A stretch of 64,000 bases of DNA from Gloeopeniophorella convolvens (lineage: Eukaryota > Basidiomycota > Agaricomycetes > Russulales): positions 1 to 64,000 of the forward strand of contig WTXD01000013.1 of assembly GCA_022496205.1 (NCBI GenBank), in the 5' to 3' direction. A model generated the notes under the pieces. The model made no database searches and was not told the origin of the DNA. It worked only from the letters and a program-made list of their open reading frames with translations. Shown here one piece after another: positions 20,140 through 32,556 of the stretch (the first letter of the stretch is position 1; each line of letters opens with the position of its first letter). A program made the position numbers and the translations under genes.

Positions 20140-22818
20140 TCATAAAGTCGGTCTCCCAAGGCCGGGCGCGGACGAGGGTCCATCCGGCGACGGGTCGCGG
20201 TCGCGCCGCCGCGACGGCCCGGCGCCCGGGCTCTGCAGAGAAGACGGGTTCCCCTGCAGCTCGAACGCGGCCGCCTGGCCAAACAGCTTCTGCATGATGT
20301 ACGGCGACGCGTACGTGCGCTGGGGCAGCGGCGGGTGCGGCGGCGGGTGCTCGGCGAGCGCGCTCGCGCGGCGGCTCTCCGCCTCGCCCGCGTCCTCGTC
20401 CGACGAGTGCCGGAAGTGGATGTCCGATACGGTCACCGGCACGCTCTCGGTTGGCGAGACCCCCGAGGTGTTACGCGGATGTGGGCGTAAGAGCGCGGGG
20501 GGATGCAGCATGATATGAGGGGCTTGATGGCCGCTGAATGCAGACGTCAGTGGCGCCGTGGTCGCAGACACCGACCGCGGGAGCGTTTGGGGTTCCTCGA
20601 ATTGAGTCTGGACGTGCAGGGGTGGGGTGCTCTGAGTATGCGGCCGCGCAGTGGGCCGGGACGGCGGCGGGGGCAGGGAAATCTCCAACTCTGACTCGAA
20701 GACTGTGCCCTGCGGGATCTGTGGTAGGGGTCTAATATTGGGGGAAGCGTGTGGGAACTCGATGCTGGGAGAAGACGGGCCAGCTCTATCAGGTATCCCG
20801 ATGGACGAGTTGCGGTGATACCCCATAGCGAAGGGAAGCGATATCGGCCGGGTGGGTGAGAAGCTTTGCTCGCTGTTGCGCCGTTTCATCGAACCAGAAG
20901 ATGATGAGGACGACGCATTCTGGCCCGTGCGGCGCACGGAGGACGCCCGCGATGATGCAGCGATGTCCAGGAAAGAGTAGGAGTGCCCACTGTTATCGCT
21001 GTGCTCGCGAAACGCTTGTCCCAGGGCAGGGGTGCTAGCGATTACGTTGACTTGCGGAAGAGGCGGCACGGGTAAGATGGGGGTGAGTTCGAAGGCTCTT
21101 CCTTCCGTACGGCCTTGTGCTTCCTGATCTCTTGGTGAGGAGGTAGTGCGGGTGCCCTCGCTTGCTGACTTGTCCCGAACATCGGACGGCGGAACCGACT
21201 GGCGCCCTTCAGCAGGGTAAACACCCTCTGAACTGGAGATGTCCTGTAAAAGCACCCCGCGGCTCGACTCCCGAGCATGAGTGCCAGTGCGGCCGAGCGA
21301 AACCGTGGGACTGCGCGGAAGCTCTTGAGCACTGTTCCCCGAATAGTCCCGTTGTGAAGGAGGCAGAGATGGGCGAGATTGAATGGGCAGGTCGAGCGTG
21401 AAACTCAGGCTTCCGCTGCCATTATTCCGAGTATGCCTGCTCTTGTCTTCTGGACCCTTGTCCTCGTACATGTCGTCGAACTCGTCTTGTTCGGGTTCGG
21501 GCCCACGGACGATGTCCAATACCTTGGAATGGTTGTTTCCATTCGGCGGGACAAACCGCCTCCCACGGTGCAGAATGCCGCGGAAGCGGCGGCGGCGACG
21601 CCATAGACAGAAGCAGGCGATGAAGAGAACAAGCGAGCCCAAGACCGCGGCAACGACGATCGCAGCGATGGTTCCCCCGTGCATGTGGGATGATGAAGAA
21701 CCCGAAATGGGGGGCACTCTGTGGGGGTTTATTGAGGAAGGATCCAGCGCGAGGCGGAATTATGTACTCACGAGTTCGGGGATGCAGCCGTAACGTTGAT
21801 CGACCCTATGGCCAGTAATCCGTCCTCCCCATTAGTGATGGTCAGCGTGTGAGGGAGGGTGTCGTTGAGACCGGTGCTGAAGAACAACGTCGCAGCCTCC
21901 TTTGAGGATGATTTCCCATTGAGCGTCACGGACTCATTGTCGAGTCGCACGGTGTAGCTACCCGAGCTCACGTCGCGCCAGCCAAAAACAGTGACGGCAG
22001 CGCCTGATGGTGGAGATGCCAAATTAGCGTCAGGGTTGGATGAGCCTGAAGCGCCGGGTCTCGGTGAACGAACCGGTAAAGTCGAACGAGACGTTGTCAC
22101 CCGCACGGGTCGTCTCGTGAAATGTGCTGTCGAGGGGTGACAACGAAGGGTCGTTCTCGAAGGACCATTCGCCCACAAAGGGAAGCTTAGTGTCATCAAT
22201 GGTGGTGGTGGAAAAGGTGACGCTGGAGAGGCATAGATCAGTACATATGCCGGGGTTCGCGGAGCGCGCAAAGGAGACAGGGAGAGACAGACTTGGGTGA
22301 TGTGGAGTTGACATTGATAAGCGCGTAGTCAATCGCGATCAAAGCTAATGATGAATTGGTGGGGTTGTGGACAGTGAGTGACAGCGTGTGGCTGGCCGGC
22401 ACCAGGTCTTGGTAAGAAGCGAGAAGGATTTGACCGGAGGTGGATGGGGCAATGGACGCGTTTGTGTGGCCGTCTAGCTGGAGATCGTAGGTGACGGGCG
22501 GGGTGGCGATGCCAGAGAGCTGGATGCCGTTCCCTGAGCGGAGCACAAGATGAGCACGGCAAAGCCCGCGGGAACAAGTGTGCAGATTGATATTGAGCAC
22601 ACACCCCACCACTGGATCGAGAACGCAGCGCCATCCAACGAGGTGACGTGAAAGCTGGTGCCTTCCCCTTGCTGGCCGGGGAAACTCGGGCAGGCGGATA
22701 TGCCGAAGCAGGGGTTCCAGCCGGCAGTGAGGTTGGGGATGGAGAGGGTATCGGGGATGGGGAAGTAGGAGAGCTGAGGGGAAGGGTCATCGATGAATAT
22801 CTGGAATGAGTGAGCCAT
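20140..22818 (-). CDS. Single-pass membrane protein with glycosylated ectodomain and long disordered cytosolic tail
   Basis: Five exons (22605-22818, 22293-22533, 22074-22222, 21772-22003, 20140-21718) sum to 2415 nt, 804 residues. The ectodomain (about 280 residues) has beta-rich repeats with FIDD, YDLQLDG, SLTVHN, FGW and YTVRLD, and many N-glycosylation sites, a pattern shared by many basidiomycete surface proteins of unknown role. One membrane helix (GTIAAIVVAAVLGSLVLFIA) is followed by a basic stop-transfer WRRRRRFR. The tail of about 480 residues is Ser/Pro-rich with PPLPQ and PLPPPP-type proline motifs. The start ATG at 22818 gives no signal peptide, so a 5' exon further upstream (for example from the ATG at 22889) may be missing. 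A role as surface sensor or anchor, like yeast Skg6/Axl2-type proteins, is inferred only. Confidence 0.72.
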
Positions 22819-22889
22819 GCATGGATCTGCCAACGCGAGGGGAGGGGCGAAGCGCGGCTGAGGGGAAGGACGCTGGCGGGCGGAGGCAT

Positions 22890-25800
22890 GGGGGGTTAAT
22901 AAATAACGCGGTCTCGTGCGCGTGGGCTGGAGACGCCTGTGTAACGGGGCGCCAGCATTCGCAGAAGAAAATTCAGGTCAGAACCTGGCGGCAGAACCGG
23001 CGAGGGCACGCAGCAGCAGCAGTAACACCCAGCGCTCAATCCGCCCGCCAACCGCCACCATCATCTGCTCCGTCCCGGGCTCCGGTCACATCTAATCTTA
23101 TCTCATCTCATTTCCCACTACTCGGCTCCCCGGCCTTGCATGGCCCAGCCTCAGTCGCTCTCCCTCCGTTACTCGCTCATGCTTTTGCCAACCGCTCCCT
23201 CCATTCATACCATCTTCTTGTGGCACCCTCACCCTGCACTACGTTTCACAGATCGAGCCCGCCACCCGCGCCGCTCGCCCTCCTACTACCGATCGCTCCT
23301 GCCGTGAGATCTTGATCCGGCTTGCTGTGCCCCACTTTCAGCCTCATTTTCCAATAAATCACCACAATTTACGTCCCCTGCCGACTTTTCGCCTACTGGG
23401 GCTATCGGTCGACTTGACTCTTCCCCGGTCACTCGCACTCTCCTTGCGTTGCTTTATGGCTCGCTGTTGGGCTTGATCTCCACCAATTTGCCGATGAACA
23501 TAGCCTCTCTGCGATCGCTTGTAATCGTGCATGTGCGCTTCCACAAGGTCCGCCGCGCTGACTCAATCTGCATTCAATCATCACTGTACCCACCGTTGCC
23601 CTTTCGTCCGGGAAACTCAAGTCCCGCCCTGACGACAAATGCATACGAGGCTCTGCTCTGTCCTTCGTTTTCTACCTCGTGCCCCTGATTCTGATACGAG
23701 AACATGGAGGGGCTCCTTGTGGACAACCCCAGAGAGTGCCCGGCCAGCCCGCCGTTGGCCACTTTCGCGACGTAGCGCCCATAGGCGTCTCGAGTGCCCC
23801 TGAAGTCATTCCAAAAAACCCATCGCCTGTCACGTCGGGACTCTTGGCTGTGGTACGGGCCGACAGCCTGACATTGGAACAACCTTGAAACATGCCCCTG
23901 ACCATGCGCCGCCCTCATCAACACCATCCGCATGACCCCCTCCATAAGGGCTGGCGAAGCTTCGGAGCACTGTATTCACAGCGCCGATGTCAAAACATCG
24001 AAGATGACTGGTCGACGCGGCAACACGAGGCATCTCCGAAAACGACGTGCACCACTGTTATTTGACGCCAGCCATTACCGATGCGGTAGCGGGGCGACAG
24101 AGGGCGACAGTCATATAGCTGCCGCCGGCAGCACTCGTTCACCTCCCACCGTCATTGAACTCGGCTCACGTTCAGATGGCAGCTGGGCCTGGGGTTGGAC
24201 GCCCTGCATTGCCGAGCAGCCACACACGTCACATACATATCCTGCTGGTGCGCCAGGGGCGCAACGGGTGAAGCTTGAAGGCGCCATGCCGTTGACAGAA
24301 ATGACTGGCGCGATGACAGCGACACCATCACAATGGCGCATGACTTGCGCCCCGTCCCACTGTCCTCCCAGAATGTTTCCTGATCCGCGCTTCTGACGCC
24401 CGAGGGGAACGCTGGCAATTCCCCCAAATGCGAGGTCTGCGTGCCGTGTAGCCCGGCCTGAGCACAGGATCGAAGGCGCTTCGACATCACCCATCCGAGA
24501 TGGTGCGAAGTGGTGCGCGAAGTGGTACACAGAACATTGACAACAGGACTGTTTCCTTCTACTTGTTCCTGTGGTTACTCTTATCATGCATCCAACTCCT
24601 GTTATCTTTGCACTGGGCTGTGCGTATTGCCCCCATTTAACACCCACCCCGGCCCCAGCTCTCTTTCCTCATCAGACCAGGCTCTGCGTTGTTCAGTGGA
24701 GGGAGAAAGTTCCTATCGTCTTTGCCCAGTGGGGCATCACGCCGCACGTCGCGACTTACATCTGACGATCGACATTGACCGACATTGCCTATCGCCCAGT
24801 GGGATCACGATCCCCCGCAACAGCTGCGGACAGCCTCATCTCCTCTCCCCACATATTGAACCTCACCCGCCAAGCACTTCCACGAGAACCTTCGCTCCAC
24901 TTTTGCACCCGCTCCTTCTCAGCCACCTTCAGCTAAATGAAACCTTCGTTTTCTGGGGACTGCATCACCCTGTTTTGCAAGTCTCACTTTCGGCTGCGTG
25001 CATCACACTGCTGATTCTGAATCACCACCAGCCGTCCCTGTCGCGGCCCGACCCTTATGCGAGACACGTACCTCTCAACAACGTTAACTTTGACTTGATC
25101 GCATACGAAGGTTCGCGTGCAACATACGTACACACACCTTGCCGCGCAGATCCCCCACGTGTTAGCAAATCGACATCACTCGTACCATGGCTACCGAATG
25201 CAATTTCATCAATACCGCGATCTCGGCATATCCGTTGGACACTTATTGTGATGGACCTCCGCAGCCCGAGTGAGTCGGCTCTCCTAAAGTCTGTTCGAGG
25301 ACGCTTCCATGTTCCAGATCAGTCTACTTACCAAGAGAAGGCGCTACGTGTTTCTGTGTCTCTGTGGCCCCGCGCGACAAGAGCGTCTCGACAATTCGAC
25401 GAAAGCGCGATCACGTGGGATATGTGCATCGTGCGACGGAGCGTCAACGAACCGATTACGCGTCGCGCAGGGCCCGTGATATATTCATGATTAGACTCAC
25501 CTTTTGAACTCGATGCGCGCTCCCTTCCGGCTCAACGCTTTGGCCACACCCAGCGCCCGTGACAAGCCAGCCCGCGACCTATTCTGAGGTATGCAGGCTT
25601 GGAATAGCTTGCACTCCCAAATACATGTAAGCAGCTCTTCCTTCGAACTCGCGACCGCTCCATTTCTCAGGGCCATGACAGAGTGAGGGAGGGAACGTGC
25701 CCTACATCGACACAACAGAGGCCGGGTCTTATCTGATATTCAATTCCACCTGGTTGGTGAACGTAATCAATGATGGTGGGAACGGCTCGGGCGTCGAGCA

Positions 25801-26500
25801 ATGGAGAAGAGGGAACGTGCGTGGCGCGGCGTGCCGAGGGCGCCATTCTGTCATGAAGTCATGAAAAAACGTCTAGAAGACGGAGTCGACACGGCTGTAG
25901 TGCGGCTCGGCCCCGAGGAGGGAGGATCTTGTGAATATGAACGCTGGGTCAACCCTGGTCAACCGGTGAGGCTCTTGAGCTCGACGGGGAGCCCCTGAGA
26001 GCCCTTGAGAAGAGAACCCGGCGGGATTGATCGAGCGGGGTGGAGCATGTGCTCTAGGGCGAAGGCGATCGACTTTGTCGATTCATGCAAAGGCAAGTTC
26101 TTCGTTTTTAGATCGCAACTTTGCTCGACTGACTTGACAGTTGTGGCACAGAATCCCGTCGGAAGTCCGAGAAGTGCGGTAGAATATAGAACATTACGGT
26201 CGCGTGCCGCCAACGCTCCTCGGCGTGGGCGAGCAACTCGGGCCTGAGCGACACCAGCCTCATCATCTTGAACATAGATACGGGCACGGAGCCATGAGGA
26301 ACGGTGTGTTTATCGCTGCGATAAACGTGTGCGCTGATCGCTGAAATATTCTTCTGCAGCTCATTGGCAGCTCACTTCGGCTAGCACGCTGTACCTGCCG
26401 GAGGGGTTCGTGTGTTCCGTCGCAAAACTTAAGGTTGCGACTATGTACGGCGCACTACAAATTGATGGGAAGCCCGCGCCCGTCCCACCACACCCCCGCA
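22890..26500. other. 3.6-kb gene-poor interval
   Basis: No frame here carries a recognisable domain or the GC3 bias of the neighbouring genes. The longest plus-strand frame (24510-25490) opens with GTG, is rich in His, Ser, Pro and Cys, and lacks structure. Stretches such as 23090-23320 are pyrimidine-rich on the plus strand, as often seen near transcription starts in basidiomycetes. The interval may hold long untranslated leaders or a non-coding transcript; I see no direct support for either. Confidence 0.4.
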
Positions 26501-26531
26501 CGTTCGTTCGGCCAAGCCGTCTCTCCTAGGC

Positions 26532-26538
26532 TATAAAA
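26532..26538 (+). promoter_or_regulatory. TATA box of the acid phosphatase gene
   Basis: TATAAAA lies 55 bases before the start codon, the usual core-promoter distance for short fungal leaders. A CACGTT at 26499-26504 is a possible Pho4-type phosphate-response half site; this second part is inference. Confidence 0.6.
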
Positions 26539-26586
26539 CGCGCCTGCCGGGCCACTCCTCAGTCCGACCAGACATAGCGACCAGCC

Positions 26587-28760
26587 ATGTTCAAGGAACT
26601 CTGCCTTCTCGGCCTCGTTCCCCTCGCGTCCGCGTCCGTGCTCGGCGCGCGCGCCCCGCCTCAGCGTGCCTCGACGTTCGCTGGCGCGACCACCGCCTTC
26701 GCGTTCCCACCGCCTGGTGTGACCGCGACTGTCCCTGATCCCAACTTCCCCGACGCGAGCGTTGTCGGCTTCCCAGGCGCTACGCCGAGTGCGTCGTTTG
26801 TTCCCATCACGTTCCTGGTGCACACTTGCTCACATATAAAAACCAACTGCTCCCAGCCGGCGACGAGGCGTTCGCCATCGAGACCGCGCCAGTCATCCCC
26901 GCGATCGAGAATGAGTCGCCCGTCATCCGCCCGGACACGTTCGACCACAAGGGCTCCAATTTCGACGTCGTGCGCAGCTGGGGCAACCTCTCGCCCATGT
27001 TCTCGCTCGACGCGGGCACGTTCGGCCTCCCCGAGTCGTCGCCCATCGTCCCCGAGGGCTGCTCTATCAACGCGGTCAACATCCTGCACCGGCACGGCGC
27101 GCGCTACCCCACCGCGGGCTCCGCGCCCTCCGCGTTCGCGGCGAAGATCCACAACGCGTCGACGACGGGCAACGGCTTCTCGGCGAGCGGCCCGCTCAAG
27201 TTTTTGGACACCTGGACGTTCAAGCTCGGGGCCGAGATCCTCACGCCTCTTGGTCGCCAGCAGCTGTGAGTTGCCGTCCTGCGTTCATGGCTGGTATGCG
27301 TCTGAGCCTTTTGGGCGCAGTTACGAGCTCGGCGTCACCTCGCGCATCCGCTATGGCAACCTCCTGAAGGGATTCACCGACCTGCCTGTATGGCGCACCA
27401 CCTCCGAAGGTTCGCGTTTCGCTGGTGATGCTGCGCATGCTCCGAACTCACGACGCGTGCTTCTGCAGATCGCATGGTAGATTCCGCGTACGTGAACTCA
27501 ATCGCATGTGATACGATCGCGCAGATCTGATCGGCTTCTCTTTGCGCGCGCACGTAGGCTGCAATTCGCTGCTGGCTTCTGGGGCGTGCGCGACGCCCCG
27601 ACGAGCTACCACCAGCTGATCGAGATCGAGGCGGATGGGTTCAACAGCACGCTCGCGCCGTACGACAACTGTAACAACTCGAACAACGCAATTGCCGACC
27701 TCGGCCCGCAGATGGCCAACAAGTGGGCCGCCATCTACACCGCGCCCACCGTCAAGCGCCTCCAGTCGTTCATCAAGGGCGTGACCCTCACCCCGACGGA
27801 CATCGTTGGGATGCAGCAGACCTGCGCGTATGAGGTGCGTTTCGTTTCGCGTGCTGGGGGCCCGAAACTCCGTCTGACCGGCGTCGGCGTTTGCAGTCCG
27901 TCGCGCTCGGCTTCTCGCAGTTCTGCGGGCTCTTCACTCAGTCCGAGTGGGAGTCGTACGAGTACTTCAACGGTGCGCGGCGTTTCGTGTCGCGTGTGCG
28001 TGGATCGGGGCTCTGACGCCCTGCTCGGCACCGCGCAGACCTCTCGTTCTGGTACGCCAACGGCCCCGGCAACGCCGCCGTCGCCGCGCAAGGGATTGGC
28101 TACGTGTCGGAATTCATCTCGCGCCTCACCAAGACGCGCATCACCAACTTTGACACCTCCGTGAATGCCACGATCGTCTCGAGCAACATCACGTTCCCGC
28201 TGGACCAGCCGATCTTCGTCGACGCGAGCCATGACACCATTATTTCTGCCAGTGAGCTCACCCTGGCCTTTTCGTGCGCGCGGAACACGTCTGACCTCCG
28301 TCGCAGTTGCTGTGGCTCTGAACCTGACCAGCCTCGCCGCGAGTGGGCCTCTCCCCACTACCCACATCCAGAAGAACCGCGTACGTTACGCACATACTTG
28401 CCACTCACTCTCGCACACCCCGCTCACCACCGCCGCGCACAGCAATGGATCGTGAGCCACATCGCGCCCTTCGCGACGACCCTCGTCGCGCAGATCCTCT
28501 CGTGCCCCGCGTCGTCCGAACCGACGCACGTCCGCTGGATCCTGAACGACGCCGTCGTGCCGCTCACGGGCGTGCGCGGCTGCAAGGCGGACAAGAACGG
28601 GTTGTGCGAGATCGGCGCGTACATCAACGGCACGCAGGCGCGCATCGCGGAGGTCGACTACCAGTTTGACTGCTTCGCGAACTACACGGTACCCGTGCCC
28701 GACACCATCATCGACGGCCGCTTCCCGCCGGCGCTGCGAAACAAGACGGCCTCGCATTAA
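26587..28760 (+). CDS. Secreted histidine acid phosphatase (phytase/acid phosphatase family)
   Basis: Nine exons (26587-26788, 26857-27265, 27321-27409, 27469-27487, 27558-27834, 27897-27972, 28039-28251, 28307-28380, 28443-28760) sum to 1677 nt, 558 residues. A signal peptide (MFKELCLLGLVPLASASVLG) opens the protein. The catalytic RHGARYPT motif (nucleophilic His) is at about residue 165, and the partner HD proton donor lies in FVDASHDTII. Several N-glycosylation sites and paired cysteines (NGLCEIGAYIN and CFANYT at the C-terminus) fit an extracellular enzyme. It releases phosphate from organic esters, possibly phytate; substrate preference cannot be read here. An N-terminal segment of about 120 residues precedes the region shared with phytases. 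Phosphate-responsive regulation is suggested only by the CACGTT near the TATA box. Confidence 0.9.
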
Positions 28761-29287
28761 GCGCGACGTTGCCTTCAGCTGGATTTTGTTGGGATATATA
28801 CCTCTTGTCGTAAAATTGCGGCTCTGTCCGCTTCATACTTATCAACAGAGTCACTTAATTGCTTGGATGATTTCGATCAGGGCGTGTGGACGGGCGTTGG
28901 ATGGTGATGCAAGCCTTGGTAAATCCGGGCCCGTATCCGTCCCTCTATCCTACTCCCGCACTTGGGCAACCAATAGATCCTTTCGAACATTGGCCTGCCT
29001 ATCTACTAGCTCATCAGATCGTTGCACGCATCACGCGCGCCGAATGTCAGCGCTGACATGGACATGCGTGCAGGCTATGGCCTTGGCACTGATAACATCG
29101 GATGGCAGACAGATCCACTGCATGAGAGCGACGAGCGTGTAGTACACATGCAAATCTAACCATGCTGGGCTATCTATCAACAACACATGTAATGGGGGGT
29201 GGACTACTGACGATTAATTGATATCACTACATGACACGGCCAGGAAAGATACAAGCGGATAGCTTCTCCGAAACAAAAAGTCCCTCT
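28761..29287. other. Convergent 3' intergenic region
   Basis: This 527-base stretch lies between the stop codons of the acid phosphatase and Hsp110 genes. I see no coding unit or RNA gene in it. Confidence 0.5.
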
Positions 29288-31861
29288 CTAATCGACGTCC
29301 ATCTCGGACGGGCCCTCCGCCTTGGCGCCCTCGGGCGTCGGCGTGCCCGTCTTGGGCGGCGGCGGGTTGGGCGTCTCTGCGCCGCTGCGGGGCGTGTCCG
29401 CGCCGTCGACCTTCGGGGGCTTGGGCTTGGGGCGGGTGAGGATGGGCGTGGCAAAGTAGATGATCTCGTCGCGCTTCTTCCCGATCTCGACGGCGGTCAG
29501 GACCGGGTCTACGTTCTTCGGCCGTTCCGCCTGGCGCACGCTCTGGTCCTCGAGCCACTTCTGGATCGTTGCGACCTTCTCAACGATCGACTGCTTGTCC
29601 TTCTCGTCGATGTGCGCGAAGCGCTCCTCGCCCGACGTCGCCTGCGCCGTGTACTGGTTGATCGTCTCGCGCAGCTGCGCCGCCGCCCTTGGCCGCTCCT
29701 CGGCCTCGCGCCAGCGCGTCGTGATCGGGTCGCCGAGCTTCTTTGCCGCGTCGAGGCGGGTCACGTAGGCCGACTTGGTCGCGTCCTCGCCCTCCTCCGA
29801 GTAGAGCCAGTCCTCGTCCTTGGACAGCTCAGCGAGCAGTGCCTCTTTTTCTTGTGGCTGCACAAACGCGGCATAACGGTCCTCGAGCTTCGAGCGCATG
29901 TCGTAGATGTACTCCTCGAGCGCGTTTTTGCGGTCCTAGAGCGGCGTGAGACAGTGTTTTGACGACGATTAACGCCGCACAACGTACCTCAGTGTCCTGA
30001 ACGAGCTTGTCGTTCGAGTACATCGTGAGCTCACTCTCCTTGTACTTCTCCACGATAGACGAGTCCACGCCGCCATAGCCAGCAATGTACGCGAGCGGGT
30101 TCTTCTTGACGACCTTTTTCTTCTTGGGTGCCTCGGACCCCTCGCCGTCCACCTGCATCTCCTCCTTTTCCTCGACCTCCTCCGTGTACACCGACTCGAA
30201 CGACAGGATGCCGTGCAGGTTCAGGCGCACCTTGACGCGAACGGTGGTGAAGTCGCCCGACGGCGACGGGCCGACGTCCTTCACCGTGAGGCGGCCGACC
30301 CACGGGTTGATGGTACCGGGAAGGCCAGCGGGCTCCGCATACACCGCCTCGATTTCGAATGGCGCCTTGCGGTAGAAGGTGAGCACCTTGGTGGACGGGA
30401 GGCCGTTCCCGCGGGGGAACACGACGAGCTCGGTGTCCTCCTCCTCGTCGCCGGGCGTCTTCTCCCAGCGCACCTTGATCGGGTGCACGGCGATGTCGTG
30501 GATGGCGAAGTCGCGCACACGGAAGACGGGCGAGAGCGTCGCGCAGGCGAAGGTCGTGCCACGCGCGCACGCCTCATCCTGGTTGAGCGTGGTGGAGAGC
30601 ACCTTGCCGGGGAACACGGACTGGATCTTCGCGCGCACGGCGGGGATGCGGGTCGAGCCGCCAACGAGCTCGACCGCGTCGACCTGGTCGATCGTCAGGC
30701 CTGACTCCTCGAGCGCGCGCTGCACCGGCGCGGGGATGCGGTCGAGGAGCTCGGTAATGAGTTGCTCGTACACCTCGCGGGTGAGCTTGGAGGATGCGTC
30801 GACATCGTTCATGATAGACTCGACGCTGAGCGGCGCCTCTGCGTTCGCAGAAAGAACCTTCTTGAGCTTTTCGGCGGAGGCGTACAGGCGGAACGTCGCC
30901 TTGGGGTTGCCAAGAACGTCAATCTTGTACTTGGTCTTGAACTCCTCAGCAAAGTACTGCACGAGGGCATAGTCAATGTCGCGGCCACCGAGGTGCGTAT
31001 CGTATGCAGTGCTCTTGACCGTCAGCTGTCCCTTGGAGAACGCGACAACCGCGACTGACAAGCTCGAGTGCCCGACGTCGACAAAAACAACGTGCCGTGG
31101 GGTCTCGGCGGCCTCGGGGAGGTCAGACTTGGTGATACCATATCCGAAGGCAACGGCTGTGTGGTCGGGGATGAGGCGGAGGGGGTTCAGGCCAGCGATG
31201 GTGGCCGCGCTGAGGAGTGCCCGCCGCTGCACATCGGTGTACCAGCCAGGGATAGCAATGACGACGTCAGAAACGCTATTTTTCAACTCGTTCGCGGCGA
31301 TGTCGCGCAGTCTACCAAAGTACATGCCCACCAGCTGCGTGGCAGAGAAAGTGGCCTGCTCGCCCAGGTAGTTGACCTGTACGCACACCCCGCATGAGCT
31401 CCGATCTGCCCGTGGGTTTGAGATCTGCATGTGCACTCACCTGGACGCCAACAGAGCCATCGATATCGACGAGGTTTACATGGGTGAACTTCTTCTCTAC
31501 TTTCTGGATCTCAACATCGTTCACTTGCCGACCGAGCAGGCGCTTGAGAGAGCCGGCGGTATTGCGGAAATTTGAGATTTCTTGAGTTTTTGCGGCCTCG
31601 CCGAGAGCGCGTTGCTTAGGACCGAAAGAGACAAGCGATCTATCATGCGAGAATTGAGCACGGCCACATAACAGATATGTGGGCCCACCTACGGTGTTGC
31701 GCGGTTCGATACCTCGTTTGTTATGATATCGATACCTCTGTGTCTCGCGACACCGATCTAGATTCGCGTGTGCCTCTGTGAGTGCGAGCCAGGCGAGCGA
31801 TGCGACGAGCTGGACACACCTTGCTGTGGAGTGAACCAAAGTCAATGCCAACGACGGACAT
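29288..31861 (-). CDS. SSE1: Hsp110/Sse1-type chaperone (Hsp70 nucleotide-exchange factor)
   Basis: Five exons (31820-31861, 31693-31757, 31441-31639, 29988-31376, 29288-29935) sum to 2343 nt, 780 residues. The actin-like ATPase domain starts MSVVGIDFGSLHSK and continues with IGVARHRGIDIITNEVSNRA, the Sse1 signature. Phosphate-binding and adenosine motifs are present (VFVDVGHSSLSVAVV; ELVGGSTRIPAVR). The substrate-binding part has the acidic, Lys-rich insert (EEVEEKEEMQVDGEGSEAPK then KKKK) typical of Hsp110, followed by a helical lid domain and a Pro/Thr-rich tail ending EMDVD. It exchanges nucleotide on cytosolic Hsp70 and holds unfolded proteins. The upstream region contains a heat-shock-element-like sequence. 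Confidence 0.95.
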
Positions 31862-31985
31862 GATGTTGTGAATGGTGGAGGAAAGAAAGATGGGCAAGGG
31901 CACAGGCCTCGCGGGGAGGGTGCAGCAGGTGTTATATTTTTTTCTTTCGGTGGCTGAGATTAGATATCGATGATGATGGTCTTCT

Positions 31986-31998
31986 TTCGGGAGTCTTC
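31986..31998. promoter_or_regulatory. Heat-shock-element-like sequence upstream of the Hsp110 gene
   Basis: TTCGGGAGTCTTC fits TTCnnGAAnnTTC with one mismatch (GAG for GAA). It is 125 bases upstream of the start codon. Hsf1 control of Sse1 genes is established in yeast; function here is inferred. Confidence 0.4.
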
Positions 31999-31999
31999 T

Positions 32000-32550
32000 A
32001 CGCCCTTCCACTCGTTTCCAATTGCCCCAGCTTGCAACATCGCCGCCGCACCGCAGCGTCACTCCAGCTGTCATCTCGCGTACTTTATTATAAACAACAA
32101 TGCGACCAGACAATTCAGAGAATCCTTTAGTCCACATCTAAAAATATCCTTGCCGCTGTCGAAAATAAGAGCCGAAGGCCGCGGCAAGTCAAAAACGCTA
32201 GTACGGGTTTTGGAGAGCCATTCGAATTCAAGGTAGAGACAAAAGTGTGCCATGGCGAAGCAGGAAAAAAAAGTAGAAAAAGTGAAAAGTTCGTGGGCGT
32301 ACCAGTCGCGCTGCCATGCACAATGTCCTTGGATGCACCCCACGTACCAACCCCGCCCCACCCCTTGTCCTTACGGTGCTTCGTGCGAAACCTTAGCTGA
32401 TGATACAGACGATGCTGGCGTGAAGCAAACTAAACGGACGGAGATTGATGTAGATGATAGCAATCATGCGGTATAGTGATATGGAGTATCGTAACAACTA
32501 GCAACACCGGGCTCTCACCGGTGACGAGGTCCACGGCAGAGCCGGCAAGT
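32000..32550. other. Intergenic region between GT2 and Hsp110 genes
   Basis: This is promoter-side sequence for the Hsp110 gene and 3' flank for the glycosyltransferase. An A-rich run occurs at 32263-32292. No additional gene is seen. Confidence 0.5.
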
Positions 32551-32556
32551 AAGTTA

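Noticed and set aside
24510..25490. A 326-codon plus-strand frame
   Set aside because: It opens with GTG, is His/Ser/Pro/Cys-rich without domain-like blocks, and lacks the GC3 bias of real genes nearby.
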